In this document: one piece after another, positions 9,163 through 18,369 of the stretch
How the letters are laid out: each line of letters starts with the position of its first letter
Position numbering within the stretch: the first letter of the stretch is position 1
NCBI GenBank assembly: GCA_945872365.1
Contig: CAMBZJ010000005.1
Coordinates: 62,001 to 126,000 of the forward strand
Direction of reading: 5' to 3'
Length of the DNA: 64,000 bases
Source of the DNA: Klebsiella pneumoniae
GTDB taxonomy: Bacteria > Desulfobacterota > Binatia > UBA12015
Program-made: the position numbers and the translations under genes
Notes under the pieces: generated by a model
What the model was told of the DNA's origin: nothing
What the model saw: only the letters and a program-made list of their open reading frames with translations
Database searches by the model: none

Positions 9163-10740
9163 TCACTTCTCCTCGTGGTAGTCCTCCTCCGTGTTGACCG
9201 CCCAGATGTTGTCCTTGGAGGTCACGCCGTCGCGCAGGTTCTCCACGGCCGTCATCGCGGTCAGCATCGAGTGGTCCTGGTTGTTGTAGCGGTGCATGCC
9301 GTTGCGGCCGACCAGGAAGAGGTTCGGGAAGTCGTCGACGAAGTCGCGCACCACCTGGAAGTCGTCATAGCTGCCGAAATAGGCGGGATAGGTCTTGGGC
9401 ACCCGGATGACGACGCCGTCGAGCACGTCCCCGGGTTCGATCACGTCGATCTTGACGAGCTCGGCCGCGGCAAAGGCGCGGAAATCCTCGTCGGACATCC
9501 GCCAGAGGTCGTCGCCCTCGTTGCAGAAGTATTCGAGGCCGAGCCACACCGTATCCGGATCGCGCACGAGCCAGGGACTCCAGTTGTTGAAGATCTGCAG
9601 GCGTCCGATGCGCACGTCGCGCTCCTGGATGTAGATCCAGTTGTCGGGCACGAGTCCGCGCGGGGCGTCGGCCCGGTTGTCGCCCCTGATCTTCAGCTTG
9701 CGCAGCAGGAGGCCGCAGGTGATGAAGTCGCGGTAGACGAGGCCCTCAGAAACGCGCCGCACGTTCTCGGGAACATCCGCCATGCCGCGCACCAGGTCCT
9801 GGACCGGCATCGTCGAGAAGACCCAGTCGGCGTCGACCCGCTCGACCTCGCCGGTTTCGACGTCGCGGAAGTCGACGCCGACGACGCGCTTGCCCTCGGT
9901 GCGGATCGCGACCGCGTTGCGGCCCATGCGGATCTCGCCGCCCCGCCCGCGCACTAGCCGCGCGACCTCGCGCCACATCTGGCCGGGGCCGAACTTCGGA
10001 TAGAGGAAGCGCTCGATCAGGCTGGTCTCGGACTGCTTCTGCGAGATCGACTCGTCGCGCGAGAACCGGCTGCGGACCGCATGCGCGAGCGCTTTCGTGA
10101 TGGAGAGCCCCTTGATCCGCTGTGCACCCCACTCGGGCTTGATCTCGTCGCAGGGCACACCCCAGACCTTCTCGGTGTAGTCCTTGAAGAAGGTCCGGTA
10201 GAGTTCGGCCCCGAAGCGATTGATGAAGAAGTCTTCGAGCGAGCGCTCGTCCTTGCGCGGACGCAGACGGATCCACAGGTAGCTGAGCCCGATCTTGACG
10301 GTCTGCACCGGGCCGAGGTTCGCCAGCGTGTCCATGCTCAACGACACCGGGTAGGAGAAGAACTTGCGCATGAAGAAGATGCGCGAGATCCGCGGCCGGA
10401 CGAGCATGACGCGCTCGTCCTTGGCGGGATCGGCGGCGGGCCCCCCGGGGACCACCATGCGCGTCTTGTTCTGGTAGGTCACCTCGACACCGCCCTCGGC
10501 CCCGGCCTGCAGCGGCAGGATCGACTGCCACCAGTCCATCACCCGGTCCGAGCGGGAGAAGAAGCGGTGTCCGCCGATGTCGATGCGGTTGCCCTTGTAC
10601 TCGATCGTGCGACTGAGCCCGCCGACGTCGTCGCCCGCCTCGAAGACGATCGGGCGCACGTCGGTCTTGTCGAGCAATTCGTAGGCGGCGGTCAGCCCGG
10701 CCGGGCCGGCGCCGATGATGATGGCGGTCTTGTGCGACAT
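9163..10740 (-). CDS. FAD-dependent oxidoreductase, UDP-galactopyranose mutase/amine-oxidase-like
   Basis: 525 residues. The N-terminus has the Rossmann FAD-binding motif ([15 protein letters not shown]) and the second-strand acid ([15 protein letters not shown]). [13 protein letters not shown] segment of the kind found in UDP-galactopyranose mutase and protoporphyrinogen-oxidase-like enzymes follows. The C-terminal flavin-binding block contains [18 protein letters not shown]. The substrate is probably a nucleotide sugar or a lipid-linked sugar, given the GT9 glycosyltransferase immediately upstream in the same direction (38-base gap), but this is inference. A possible promoter, TTGAAA with GAACCT about 18 bases on, lies in that gap. 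Hairpins follow the stop. Confidence 0.82.
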   Translation of the reverse strand: MSHKTAIIIGAGPAGLTAAYELLDKTDVRPIVFEAGDDVGGLSRTIEYKGNRIDIGGHRFFSRSDRVMDWWQSILPLQAGAEGGVEVTYQNKTRMVVPGGPAADPAKDERVMLVRPRISRIFFMRKFFSYPVSLSMDTLANLGPVQTVKIGLSYLWIRLRPRKDERSLEDFFINRFGAELYRTFFKDYTEKVWGVPCDEIKPEWGAQRIKGLSITKALAHAVRSRFSRDESISQKQSETSLIERFLYPKFGPGQMWREVARLVRGRGGEIRMGRNAVAIRTEGKRVVGVDFRDVETGEVERVDADWVFSTMPVQDLVRGMADVPENVRRVSEGLVYRDFITCGLLLRKLKIRGDNRADAPRGLVPDNWIYIQERDVRIGRLQIFNNWSPWLVRDPDTVWLGLEYFCNEGDDLWRMSDEDFRAFAAAELVKIDVIEPGDVLDGVVIRVPKTYPAYFGSYDDFQVVRDFVDDFPNLFLVGRNGMHRYNNQDHSMLTAMTAVENLRDGVTSKDNIWAVNTEEDYHEEK

Positions 10741-10778
10741 GCGGTGCCCCGACAGGTTCGCGGTTAAGGGCCGCGGTT

Positions 10779-11861
10779 TCAACGAGCGGGGCCACAGGGA
10801 GCCAGGACCGACTCCACGGCGTCGAGAGCCGCCTCGACCGGGATTCCGTCCATGGTCGGCGGCCATCCGCCGACGGCTGTACCGCGCAGGACGACGTGCC
10901 CGGTGCCCCAGGGGCGGTAGACGGCAGGGTCCTTCGGGCCGAAGAGGGCGACGCAGCGCGTGCCGCAGGCCGCCGCGAGGTGCATCGGCCCGGTGTCGGC
11001 CGAGACGAAGACGGCGGCGCGGCGCAGGACCTCGGCCAGGTCGAGCAAGGACGTGGTTGCGGGCGCAACCCGGGCCGTCCCGCCGGAGGCGGCCACGACC
11101 TCGCGGGCGAGGCCTTCCTCGCCCGGCCCCCAGGTCACCAAGACCTTGGCGCCCCGGCGCGTGTACAATTCCCGGGCAAGTGCGCCGAAGCGCGAGGGCG
11201 CCCAGCGTTTGCCCGCCCCCCGCTCGCTCGTCCCCGGGTGCAGACAGACGTAGCCGCGCGGCGGCACGTGACCGGGTTCGAGCGTCGCCAGGGCGCGATC
11301 GGCGCGCCCGTGCGCCGTCGCGCTCTCGGGCAGGCGGTAGACGAGCGGACCCGACGCCGCGCCGAGCGGAGCGACCAGCGACGCGAACTTCTCCACCCGG
11401 TGCGGACGGTCGGCCGGCGGCACGACGAGTTCGTTGGCGAAGAGGTGGCTCGCCTCGCGACCGTGTCCGGCGGCGAAGCCGATCCGCCGCGGCGCGCCGC
11501 TCGCGAGCGCATGCATGGCACCCTTGAGATTCCCCTGGAAGTCGAGGGACGCGTCGAAACGACGCGCGCGCAGTTCCCGCCGGTAGGCGGCTACCTCGGA
11601 GGCGGCTTCGCGCCAGCGGCGCGGGTCGCCCCCGGCGAGCATCTCGCGCCAGCGCCGGCGCGGGAAGACGATCGCCTCGTCGAGCAGCGGATGGCCGCGG
11701 ACGAGGTCGGCCGCGCGATCCTCGACCACGAACGCGAGGTGCGCATCGGGCAGGGCCGCGCGCAGCAGTCCGACCGACGGCAGCACGTTGATGACGTCGC
11801 CGACCGCGGAGAGCCGGACGAGGAGAACGCGGCTCGGCAACGCGGCGGGGGCGTCTCGCAC
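10779..11861 (-). CDS. Glycosyltransferase family 9 (heptosyltransferase-like)
   Basis: About 360 residues of the ADP-heptose:LPS heptosyltransferase type. The N-terminus is [20 protein letters not shown], with the characteristic small-residue/Asp loop of GT9. The C-terminal half has the donor-site segments [15 protein letters not shown] and [19 protein letters not shown]. It likely transfers a heptose or related sugar to a lipopolysaccharide core at the inner face of the cytoplasmic membrane. The GTG at 11861 is chosen because it directly precedes the conserved core and has GGCGGAA upstream; the open frame extends further but without family similarity. It lies 38 bases after the preceding lipoprotein gene. 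Confidence 0.9.
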   Translation of the reverse strand: MRDAPAALPSRVLLVRLSAVGDVINVLPSVGLLRAALPDAHLAFVVEDRAADLVRGHPLLDEAIVFPRRRWREMLAGGDPRRWREAASEVAAYRRELRARRFDASLDFQGNLKGAMHALASGAPRRIGFAAGHGREASHLFANELVVPPADRPHRVEKFASLVAPLGAASGPLVYRLPESATAHGRADRALATLEPGHVPPRGYVCLHPGTSERGAGKRWAPSRFGALARELYTRRGAKVLVTWGPGEEGLAREVVAASGGTARVAPATTSLLDLAEVLRRAAVFVSADTGPMHLAAACGTRCVALFGPKDPAVYRPWGTGHVVLRGTAVGGWPPTMDGIPVEAALDAVESVLAPCGPAR

Positions 11862-11899
11862 TCTCGAAATTTCCGCCGCCGCGGCCGGGCCTGCCGTCC

Positions 11900-13597
11900 T
11901 CAGCCGCCCGAGCCGTCCGCCATGAAGTACTGGCCGAGCAGGATGAACATCTCGTTCTCGGTACTCTCTCCGCCGGTGATCCTGCAGGCGTCGCAGTCGC
12001 CGTCGCCCGCGCCCGGCGAACTGTCGCAGGCGGCATCGTCGCTCGAACCTCCGCAGGCGGATCCGATCTTGCCGGCGACGCAAGCCGTGGGCCTGCAACG
12101 TCCAAGCGTCTGCTGCGCGCTCGTCGGGACCCGCGAGGCGCGGGTCACGAGTTCCACGTCCGGCGAGCCGTCCTCGGCGACGCCGTTGTTGTACAGGGAA
12201 CAGTAGTGCAGCGTGCGTTGCGCGGGGTCCGGCGAGTCGAACTCGAGTGGCGGATCGATCTGCAGGTCGACCGGGTCGTTGTAGATCGTGCTCTCGTAGA
12301 GCCGGCGGCCGTCGGGCAGGTCGATCGTGAAGCGCTTGCCGTGCTTGTGGGTGTGCGAACTCAGGTTGAACAGGCGGGCGCCCCGGGGCAACACGTGGTC
12401 GGCACAGACCGTCTGCGTCGTGAACGGAGGGGCATTGGCGGCGAAGATCCGCGAAGCGTCGAAGATCTGCGTCGTCTGCGCGCGCTGGTCCTTGGCGAAG
12501 TTGTAGTTCAGGCGCGCGTGCATGGTCTGGTCGGACTTCGTCAGGTTGAAGGCGTGCGAGTTCCAGAGCAGCACGCCCTTCATCGGGACCTGCGCGAAGA
12601 CACCGGGGTAGAAGGTCGTCATCGACTGCGCCTGCTGCGCGCCGCCGATCTGGAAGCGGTTGAAGCCGTTGCTAGGCGGCCCGTAGCCGATGCAGGCGAA
12701 CCCGTCGCGCGGGGTGCTCCCGCAAAGCCCGTCGCCACAGGCGTCCGGCACGCGCGGGTCGCAAGCCTCGGCGTCCTTCGCTCCACCCTTGCAGGTCCAG
12801 GCACCGAAGGATGGGTCGTCGAGTTGGTCGAGCGAAATGGGCGTGTAGTCGACGATCAGGTGATGGCTGTTCGTATCCTGGCGCAGTTCGGTCGACGAGA
12901 AGCGAAAGAACTCGCCGCTCGGATCGCGGAACTCCGCGGGCACCTGGTCGGTCACGTCGTAGACCGAGGCAAAGCAGACCTCGTGCTCGCTGCTCGCGGG
13001 CAGGCGCCACTCCGGCATGACGAGTTGCAGGCCCTCCCCCGCGGCCGGCGCCTCGAGCGGCTTGATCGCGATCGGCTCCGGTTCGGGCAGGCAGCCATCG
13101 AGGAGCGCCTGGGTTCCCTCCACGGTCCCCTCGCGCGGCGCGCCCGCGTAGATCCAAAGGCGGACAAGTTCGAGTTCGTCGGCGCCGAGCGCCGGCAGCC
13201 CGTTGGGCATGGGCGCCCCTTCGATCGCCACCGAAGGATCATTCCCGGCGAGCAGCTTGAGCCACAGGAAGCTGCGCTGCTTGTCGCCCGGGTAGACCCG
13301 CGGCAGGCGGCTCAACTGCGAGGGCGCCTCGAAGAGGTCGTCGTAGGAGGCCGACGCGGTCAGGTCGAGCCCGCCCTGCCGGGCACTGCCGTGACAGAGT
13401 TCCTGGGTGCAGCCGTGCTTCTCGAAGATCGTCTTCTGGATCCCGTCGTAGGTCGACGCGAAGCTCTGCCCGGCCTCGCAACTCGGCCCGACCGGCACCA
13501 CGGGGCCGCCGCCGCCGCCTCCTCCGCTCCCCCCGCAGGAGGCGAGCAGCGCTGCGCAGAGCGCGATGGAGGAGAGGCGTCGTCGGCTGGACTTCAT
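11900..13597 (-). CDS. Large Cys/His-rich lipoprotein, possible copper- or heme-binding
   Basis: 565 residues starting at the ATG at 13597. The N-terminus is a lipoprotein signal ([10 protein letters not shown], cleavage before Cys) followed by a Gly linker. Residues ~45-170 contain a CTQELCHG segment like the degenerate cytochrome-c-type domains that carry CHG and GGLDL motifs. The C-terminal ~350 residues hold repeated His clusters ([31 protein letters not shown]). These recall the two-domain copper type II ascorbate-dependent monooxygenase fold; the similarity is motif-level only. Many Cys in the tail suggest disulfides. A periplasmic or outer-membrane location is expected. The substrate is unknown. 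Confidence 0.7.
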   Translation of the reverse strand: MKSSRRRLSSIALCAALLASCGGSGGGGGGGPVVPVGPSCEAGQSFASTYDGIQKTIFEKHGCTQELCHGSARQGGLDLTASASYDDLFEAPSQLSRLPRVYPGDKQRSFLWLKLLAGNDPSVAIEGAPMPNGLPALGADELELVRLWIYAGAPREGTVEGTQALLDGCLPEPEPIAIKPLEAPAAGEGLQLVMPEWRLPASSEHEVCFASVYDVTDQVPAEFRDPSGEFFRFSSTELRQDTNSHHLIVDYTPISLDQLDDPSFGAWTCKGGAKDAEACDPRVPDACGDGLCGSTPRDGFACIGYGPPSNGFNRFQIGGAQQAQSMTTFYPGVFAQVPMKGVLLWNSHAFNLTKSDQTMHARLNYNFAKDQRAQTTQIFDASRIFAANAPPFTTQTVCADHVLPRGARLFNLSSHTHKHGKRFTIDLPDGRRLYESTIYNDPVDLQIDPPLEFDSPDPAQRTLHYCSLYNNGVAEDGSPDVELVTRASRVPTSAQQTLGRCRPTACVAGKIGSACGGSSDDAACDSSPGAGDGDCDACRITGGESTENEMFILLGQYFMADGSGG

Positions 13598-13794
13598 GGT
13601 TGGCCTCGCTTGGTTTCGTTCGTGCGCGGGCCAGCGACCTGCATCGCGGCGCCGGCCTCCGGTTCCACACCTTGATCGCACACTCGGCCGCGCTTGTCAG
13701 CATGGGACCGACCGCCTCGTCGCACCCGCCCGGCCGACCCACCGAGGCGCCCGGCGAAATCAGACGCGCTGCGTCAGCACTGCGCGGCCCCCGG

Positions 13795-14310
13795 TCAGGC
13801 CATGTCGTCGTAACCGAGAAGGGCGCGGCCGAGCAGGACGATCACTCCGACGGTGATGAACGAGTCGGCGACGTTGAAGGCCGGCCAGAACCAGCCGTTC
13901 CAGTGCAGCGAGAGGAAATCGATCACCTCGCCCTGCACCAGCCGGTCGATCAGGTTGCCGACCGCGCCGCCGAGCACCGCCGCGCAGGCCAGCAGGACGA
14001 TCCGGCGCGAGGCCGGCGTCCGGCGCACGAAGCCCAGGATCGCGATCCCGGCGAGGACCGAGATCAACGTGAAGAACGGGATGCGGAACGCCGCCGAACG
14101 ACCGGCGAGCATGCTGAAGGCGGCGCCGGTGTTGCGCACGTAGGTGAGGTCGAAGAACCCGGGCAGGATCGGGCGCGTCTCGTGCAGGCGCATCGCCCCC
14201 GACACCGCGTGCTTGCTCCACTGGTCGAGCAACACGATCGCCGCGGCGACGCCGAGAACGAGCAGGTACTTGCCCGGAGCGTCGTCGCGGCTGTCGGTCG
14301 CGACGCTCAC
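13795..14310 (-). CDS. lspA: Lipoprotein signal peptidase (signal peptidase II)
   Basis: This inner-membrane aspartyl protease of 171 residues cleaves prolipoprotein signal peptides after lipidation. Four hydrophobic segments are visible. The catalytic aspartates lie in the two signature blocks GNLIDRLVQGEVIDF and FNVADSFI, and the conserved NTGAAFS is present. The start is the GTG at 14310, overlapping the ileS stop as GTGA, so translation is coupled to ileS; the open frame upstream of it is an ileS shadow. The ileS-lspA order is common in proteobacteria. Several lipoproteins in the window are its likely substrates. Confidence 0.96.
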   Translation of the reverse strand: MSVATDSRDDAPGKYLLVLGVAAAIVLLDQWSKHAVSGAMRLHETRPILPGFFDLTYVRNTGAAFSMLAGRSAAFRIPFFTLISVLAGIAILGFVRRTPASRRIVLLACAAVLGGAVGNLIDRLVQGEVIDFLSLHWNGWFWPAFNVADSFITVGVIVLLGRALLGYDDMA

Positions 14311-17129
14311 GACGCGGCCTCGAAACCGACGCGGACGAGGACGTCCGCGCAACGTGCGCAGGCCCCGGGATGGGTCGCCTGCGAGCCGACGTCGGGCAGC
14401 AGCATCCAGCAGCGCGCGCACTTCTCGCCCGCCGATCGCTCGATCGAGATGCCGAGCCCGCGGTGGAGCGCGCTCTCGTCGAGACCCCGGCCGTCGAGCG
14501 CCACCTGCGAGACGATGAACCAGTCCGGCAGCCAGGACGCGCGCTCGGCGAGGATTGCGGCGAGTTCGCCGGTCGACTCCAGCACGACGCGCGCTTCCAG
14601 GCTGTGCCCGATGCGACCCGCCTGGCGCTCGCCCTCGAGCGCCTTGGTCACCGCCGAGCGCACCGAGAGCAGCGTCTCGAAGCGCGCGGCGAGTGCGTCG
14701 TCGCGCCAGGCCGCGGGCGCGACCGGGAAGTCGGAGAGGAACACGCTCTCGGGGCGACCGGGCGGCGCGGGAAGGGCCGACCAGACGTCCTCGGCAAGGA
14801 ACGAGAGGATCGGTGCGAACAGTCCCGCGAGCGAGCGCGCGATCTCGTGCATGACCGTCTGCGTGCCGCGACGGGCCGCGTCGCCGGGAGCGCTGCAGTA
14901 GAGCCGGTCCTTGGTCACGTCGAGGTAAAGCGCGCTCAGGTCGACCGCGCAGTAGTTGTTGAACAGGTGGTAGACGGCGTGGAACTCGTAGGCCTCGTAG
15001 GCCGCGCGCGCTCGTTCGATGACCCGGGCGAGGCGGTCGAGGGCCCAGCGGTCGATCTCGACGAGGTCCGCGTAGGCGACCCGGTCGCGCTCCGGGTCGA
15101 AGCCGCCGAGATTCCCGAGCAGGAAGCGCGCCGTGTTGCGCAGTCGGCGATAGGCCTCGACCTGATGCCCGAGGATCTCCTTCGAGATGCGCACGTCGCC
15201 GCGGTAGTCCTCGGCCGCGACCCAGAGGCGCAGCACGTCGGCACCCATGTCTTTCAGGATCGAGTCCGGGGCGACGACGTTGCCGAGCGACTTCGACATC
15301 TTGCGACCCTGGCCGTCGAGGATGAAGCCGTGCGTGAGACAGGCGCGGTAGGGCGCATCGCCGCGCGTCGCGACCGCGGTGAGCAGCGAGGTGTGGAACC
15401 AGCCGCGGTGCTGGTCGGAGCCCTCGAGATAGAGGTCAGCGGGTGCGCGCAGCCCGGCGCGCCGCTCGAGCACCGCGGCGTGGCTCACGCCGGAGTCGAA
15501 CCAGACGTCGAGGATGTCGCGCTCCTTGCGGAACGACGTGCCGCCGCAGCCGCAGCGGAAGCCCGCCGGCAGCAGCTCGGCGACCGGCCGCGCGAACCAT
15601 GCGTCGGAACCCTCGCGCTCGACGATCGCCGCCACGTGGTCGGCGATCTCCGGCGTCAGATGGGCCTCGCCGCAGTCCTCGCAGAAGACGGCGACGATCG
15701 GCACGCCCCACAACCGCTGGCGCGAGATACACCAGTCGGGCCGGGTCGCGATCATGCCGCGGATGCGCTCGCGGCCCCAGGGCGGCACCCACTGCACGCG
15801 GTCGATCGCCTCGAGCGCGCGCTCCCGCAGGCCGGTGTCCTCCATCGATACGAACCACTGCTCGGTGCCGCGGAAGAGAAGCGGCTTCTTGCAACGCCAG
15901 CAGTGCGGGTAACTGTGGCGGATCGGCGCCTCGGCGACGAGCGCACCGGCGGCCTCGAGGATCTCGACGACGCGCCCGTCGGCGTCGAACACGCGCTGGC
16001 CCGCGAGTTCGGGCACCTCCCCGGTGAAGCGTCCGCGGCCGTCCACCGGCGAGTAGACGTCGAGCCCGTAGCGGAGCCCGACCAGGTAGTCGTCCTGCCC
16101 ATGGCCCGGGGCCGTGTGGACGACGCCGGTGCCGCTCTCGAGCGTCACATGGTCGCCGAGTACGACCGGTACATCGCGGTCGATCCAGGGGTGGCGGAAA
16201 GCCTTCCGCTCGAGCCGCTTCGGGTCGATCTGCAGGCGCGGCGCGCCGGGTTCCTCGCTCCGCCCGGTCGCGGCAAGGAACGCCTCGGCGAGTCCCTCGG
16301 CGACGACGACGGTCTCGCCGCCGTCGAGGCGCAGCCCCACGTAGGGCAATTCGGGGTGGAGCGAGAGCGCGAGATTCGCGGGCAGCGTCCAGGGCGTCGT
16401 CGTCCAGGCGACGAGGGACAGGCTTCCCGGCGGGGGAGCGCCGCCGACGAGTGCGTCGCCCAAGGCAGCCGCACCACCGGGCAGCGGAAAGCGGACGTAG
16501 ACGCTGCGCGACTTCTTGTCCTCGTACTCTACCTCGGCCTCCGCGAGCGCGGTCTCGCAGGAGGCGCACCAGTAGACCGGCTTCTTGCGCCGGTAGAGCG
16601 CGCCGGTGGCGGCGATCCGGCCGAGTTCGCGGATCTCCTGCGCCTCGTAGCCCGGCGCGAGCGTCAGGTAGGGGTCGGCCCAGTCGCCGAGCACGCCGAG
16701 CCGGCGCACCTCGTCGCGCTGGAGCCCGACGAACTTCCGCGCGAAGGCGTCGCAGCGACGACGCACCTCGACCGCGTCCATCGCGGCCTTCTTGTCGCGA
16801 CCGATCTCCTGCTCGACCTGAAGTTCGATCGGCAGCCCGTGACAGTCCCAACCCGGCACGTAGGGCGTGCGATGGCCGACCAGGTGCTTGTACTTGACGA
16901 CGATGTCCTTCAGCACCCGGTTCAGCACGTGGCCCAAGTGCATGTGCCCGTTGGCGTAGGGCGGGCCGTCGTGCAGGACGAAGATCGGCGCTTCCTCGCG
17001 CAACGCGAGCATGCGCGCATAGAGGCCGTCCTCGTCCCAGCGCGCGAGCATCTCCGGTTCCCGCTTCGCCGCGTTGGCCCGCATCGGGAAGTCGGTCGAC
17101 GGCAGGTTCAGCGTCGCGCGGTAATCCAT
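14307..17129 (-). CDS. ileS: Isoleucyl-tRNA synthetase
   Basis: This 940-residue class I synthetase charges tRNA-Ile and edits Val-tRNA-Ile. The nucleotide-binding HIGH equivalent is GPPYANGHMHLGH (around residues 55-67), KMSKS is intact (around residue 610), and the CP1 editing domain lies between. The C-terminus carries the four-Cys zinc finger (CARCWM...CARCADV) of the bacterial IleS type. The ATG at 17129 is preceded by no Shine-Dalgarno but by TTGAAA-N17-TAGCCG ending six bases before it. Its stop overlaps the lspA start. Confidence 0.98.
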   Translation of the reverse strand: MDYRATLNLPSTDFPMRANAAKREPEMLARWDEDGLYARMLALREEAPIFVLHDGPPYANGHMHLGHVLNRVLKDIVVKYKHLVGHRTPYVPGWDCHGLPIELQVEQEIGRDKKAAMDAVEVRRRCDAFARKFVGLQRDEVRRLGVLGDWADPYLTLAPGYEAQEIRELGRIAATGALYRRKKPVYWCASCETALAEAEVEYEDKKSRSVYVRFPLPGGAAALGDALVGGAPPPGSLSLVAWTTTPWTLPANLALSLHPELPYVGLRLDGGETVVVAEGLAEAFLAATGRSEEPGAPRLQIDPKRLERKAFRHPWIDRDVPVVLGDHVTLESGTGVVHTAPGHGQDDYLVGLRYGLDVYSPVDGRGRFTGEVPELAGQRVFDADGRVVEILEAAGALVAEAPIRHSYPHCWRCKKPLLFRGTEQWFVSMEDTGLRERALEAIDRVQWVPPWGRERIRGMIATRPDWCISRQRLWGVPIVAVFCEDCGEAHLTPEIADHVAAIVEREGSDAWFARPVAELLPAGFRCGCGGTSFRKERDILDVWFDSGVSHAAVLERRAGLRAPADLYLEGSDQHRGWFHTSLLTAVATRGDAPYRACLTHGFILDGQGRKMSKSLGNVVAPDSILKDMGADVLRLWVAAEDYRGDVRISKEILGHQVEAYRRLRNTARFLLGNLGGFDPERDRVAYADLVEIDRWALDRLARVIERARAAYEAYEFHAVYHLFNNYCAVDLSALYLDVTKDRLYCSAPGDAARRGTQTVMHEIARSLAGLFAPILSFLAEDVWSALPAPPGRPESVFLSDFPVAPAAWRDDALAARFETLLSVRSAVTKALEGERQAGRIGHSLEARVVLESTGELAAILAERASWLPDWFIVSQVALDGRGLDESALHRGLGISIERSAGEKCARCWMLLPDVGSQATHPGACARCADVLVRVGFEAAS

Positions 17130-17135
17130 CTTAGC

Positions 17136-17164
17136 CGGCTACCAACCGCGGCCGGGGCTTTCAA
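17136..17164 (-). promoter_or_regulatory. Candidate ileS promoter, probably leaderless
   Basis: On the minus strand TTGAAA (17164-17159), a 17-base spacer, then TAGCCG (17141-17136), six bases before the ileS ATG. This spacing places the transcription start at the start codon. Confidence 0.55.
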
Positions 17165-17574
17165 TTCGCGGCGGAATCGCGCCCCCGAACCGGCGCCTCG
17201 AGATCGACGACGACCGCGTTGGAGCGGGTATAGCCGCCGAAGAGCCGCGCGGCGCGCGCGAGCAGGTAGCGCTCGACGAAACGGTCGCGGATCGCGTCGG
17301 CGGCCGCGGAATCGTCCACCAGCCGCGCCCGACCCCGGCGGGTCTCACCGCCGACCTCGATCTCGACCGCCGCGTCGCGACGCAGGTTGCGGCACCACTG
17401 CGGTTCGTCGGCCCCCCCCGCGAGCAGCACCCGCGCGCCGTCGGGCACCCACCACAACGTCACCGTGCGCGGGCGACCGGTCCTGCGCCCGATCGTCGTC
17501 AGCCGGCAGTTCCAGCGCCGCGCGGCGCCGGGTGAGAAACCGAGACCACCACCGCCGTCCCGCTCAGAACCCAC
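17161..17574 (-). CDS. Ddn-like (deazaflavin/nitroreductase-family) protein
   Basis: 137 residues with the compact split-beta-barrel pattern of the Ddn/DUF385 family: LTTIGRRTGRPRTVTLWWVPDG near the start, WCRNLRRDAAVEIEVGG in the middle, then a hydrophobic C-terminal strand. Family members bind F420 or act in quinone/nitro reduction or lipid binding; cofactor use here is unknown. The GTG start at 17574 overlaps the end of the glutaredoxin-like gene by 11 bases, so both belong to the glycosyltransferase operon at its 3' end. It ends next to the ileS promoter. Confidence 0.7.
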   Translation of the reverse strand: MGSERDGGGGLGFSPGAARRWNCRLTTIGRRTGRPRTVTLWWVPDGARVLLAGGADEPQWCRNLRRDAAVEIEVGGETRRGRARLVDDSAAADAIRDRFVERYLLARAARLFGGYTRSNAVVVDLEAPVRGRDSAAN

Positions 17575-17782
17575 TGCCGCCTCCGGGCGCCACGTCGATG
17601 CGCCCGTCGCGCACGACCACCGGCACGATGCGCCGCCCGCCGGTCACCTTGAGGAACTCGGCGGTCGCCTGCGGTTCACGGCTCAGGTTCACCTCGATCA
17701 CCCGGTCCGGACCGGCGGCGAGCTCCGCGCGCAGGCGCTCGCAGTGCGTGCAGCCGTCGCGGGTGTAGAGCACGATCCTCAT
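17564..17782 (-). CDS. Glutaredoxin-like thioredoxin-fold protein
   Basis: 72 residues. The redox motif C-T-H-C follows the first strand (VLYTRDGCTHCERL), and the cis-Pro of the thioredoxin fold is at RRIVPVVV. The C-terminus ends in a flexible Gly-rich tail, so the last helix of canonical glutaredoxins is short or absent. It probably acts as a small thiol-disulfide exchanger in the cytoplasm. The ATG overlaps the previous gene's stop as ATGA. CTHC instead of CPYC is common among glutaredoxin-like proteins of this size. Confidence 0.8.
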   Translation of the reverse strand: MRIVLYTRDGCTHCERLRAELAAGPDRVIEVNLSREPQATAEFLKVTGGRRIVPVVVRDGRIDVAPGGGSGF

Positions 17783-18369
17783 GCGCCCGTCCGGCGCCGC
17801 TGCGCGTCGGCGAGAACTGATGCGCGCGAACGCGGGCCGCGCAGTCGACGCCGGGCGACGCGCAGTGCGAGCCGGGCGCTCGTCACCGGGGTAACGAACG
17901 CGGCCGACGCCACGCGGCGGAGCGCCCAGCCGACCAGGGCACCACCCCCGCGCCCGTCGCCGCCGAAGTGCTGCGCGATCGTCGCGACGCGGTGCACGTT
18001 CACCGGGAAGGAATCGAGGTTCTGGTTGAAGGCCATCATCGAGCGTGCGCGCAGGAGGAAGGCGAGCCGTCCGAGTTCGCCCATCGGCTCATCGCCGAGT
18101 TGTACGACGACCAGGTCGAAGCGCTTGGCTCGCAAGCGTCGCAGCAATTCCCAGCGGTGGCCCGGGCGGGCGACCTCGACCGCGAGTCCGGGGACGGCGA
18201 CGAGTCCGGTCGTGTCCTCGTCGAGGATCGCCTGGATCGAGGCGGCGGGGAACTCCGCCCGCAGGCTTGCCGCGATGTCGAGAACCTGGCGCGCGGACCC
18301 GGTCTGCACGAGCGCCACGTCGTGCACCCCGGCCCAGTCGACGTGGCGCAGGAAGGCGAGCGGGGTCAT
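17779..18369 (-). CDS. Small protein of unknown function in glycosyltransferase operon
   Basis: 196 residues from the ATG at 18369, which overlaps the stop of the large glycosyltransferase (ATGA). I do not recognise a named family. The first ~120 residues alternate strands and helices (VALVQTGSARQVLDIAASL, DLVVVQLGDEPMG), resembling one Rossmann-like half of a GT9/GT-B glycosyltransferase. A hydrophobic LGRLAFLLRARSMM stretch and an Arg-rich C-terminus follow. It could be an accessory or degenerate glycosyltransferase half. The overlap on both sides ties it to the cluster. Confidence 0.6.
   Translation of the reverse strand: MTPLAFLRHVDWAGVHDVALVQTGSARQVLDIAASLRAEFPAASIQAILDEDTTGLVAVPGLAVEVARPGHRWELLRRLRAKRFDLVVVQLGDEPMGELGRLAFLLRARSMMAFNQNLDSFPVNVHRVATIAQHFGGDGRGGGALVGWALRRVASAAFVTPVTSARLALRVARRRLRGPRSRASVLADAQRRRTGA

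Noticed and set aside
9163-12105. 980-residue minus-strand frame covering the flavoprotein and more
   Set aside because: The true flavoprotein starts at 10740; the GT9 glycosyltransferase upstream uses a different frame.
12206-13675. 489-codon plus-strand frame opposite the lipoprotein gene
   Set aside because: The minus strand carries a signal peptide and conserved Cys/His motifs; the plus frame has none.
14370-17768. 1132-codon plus-strand frame antisense to ileS
   Set aside because: Antisense shadow of ileS, which is unambiguous by motifs.
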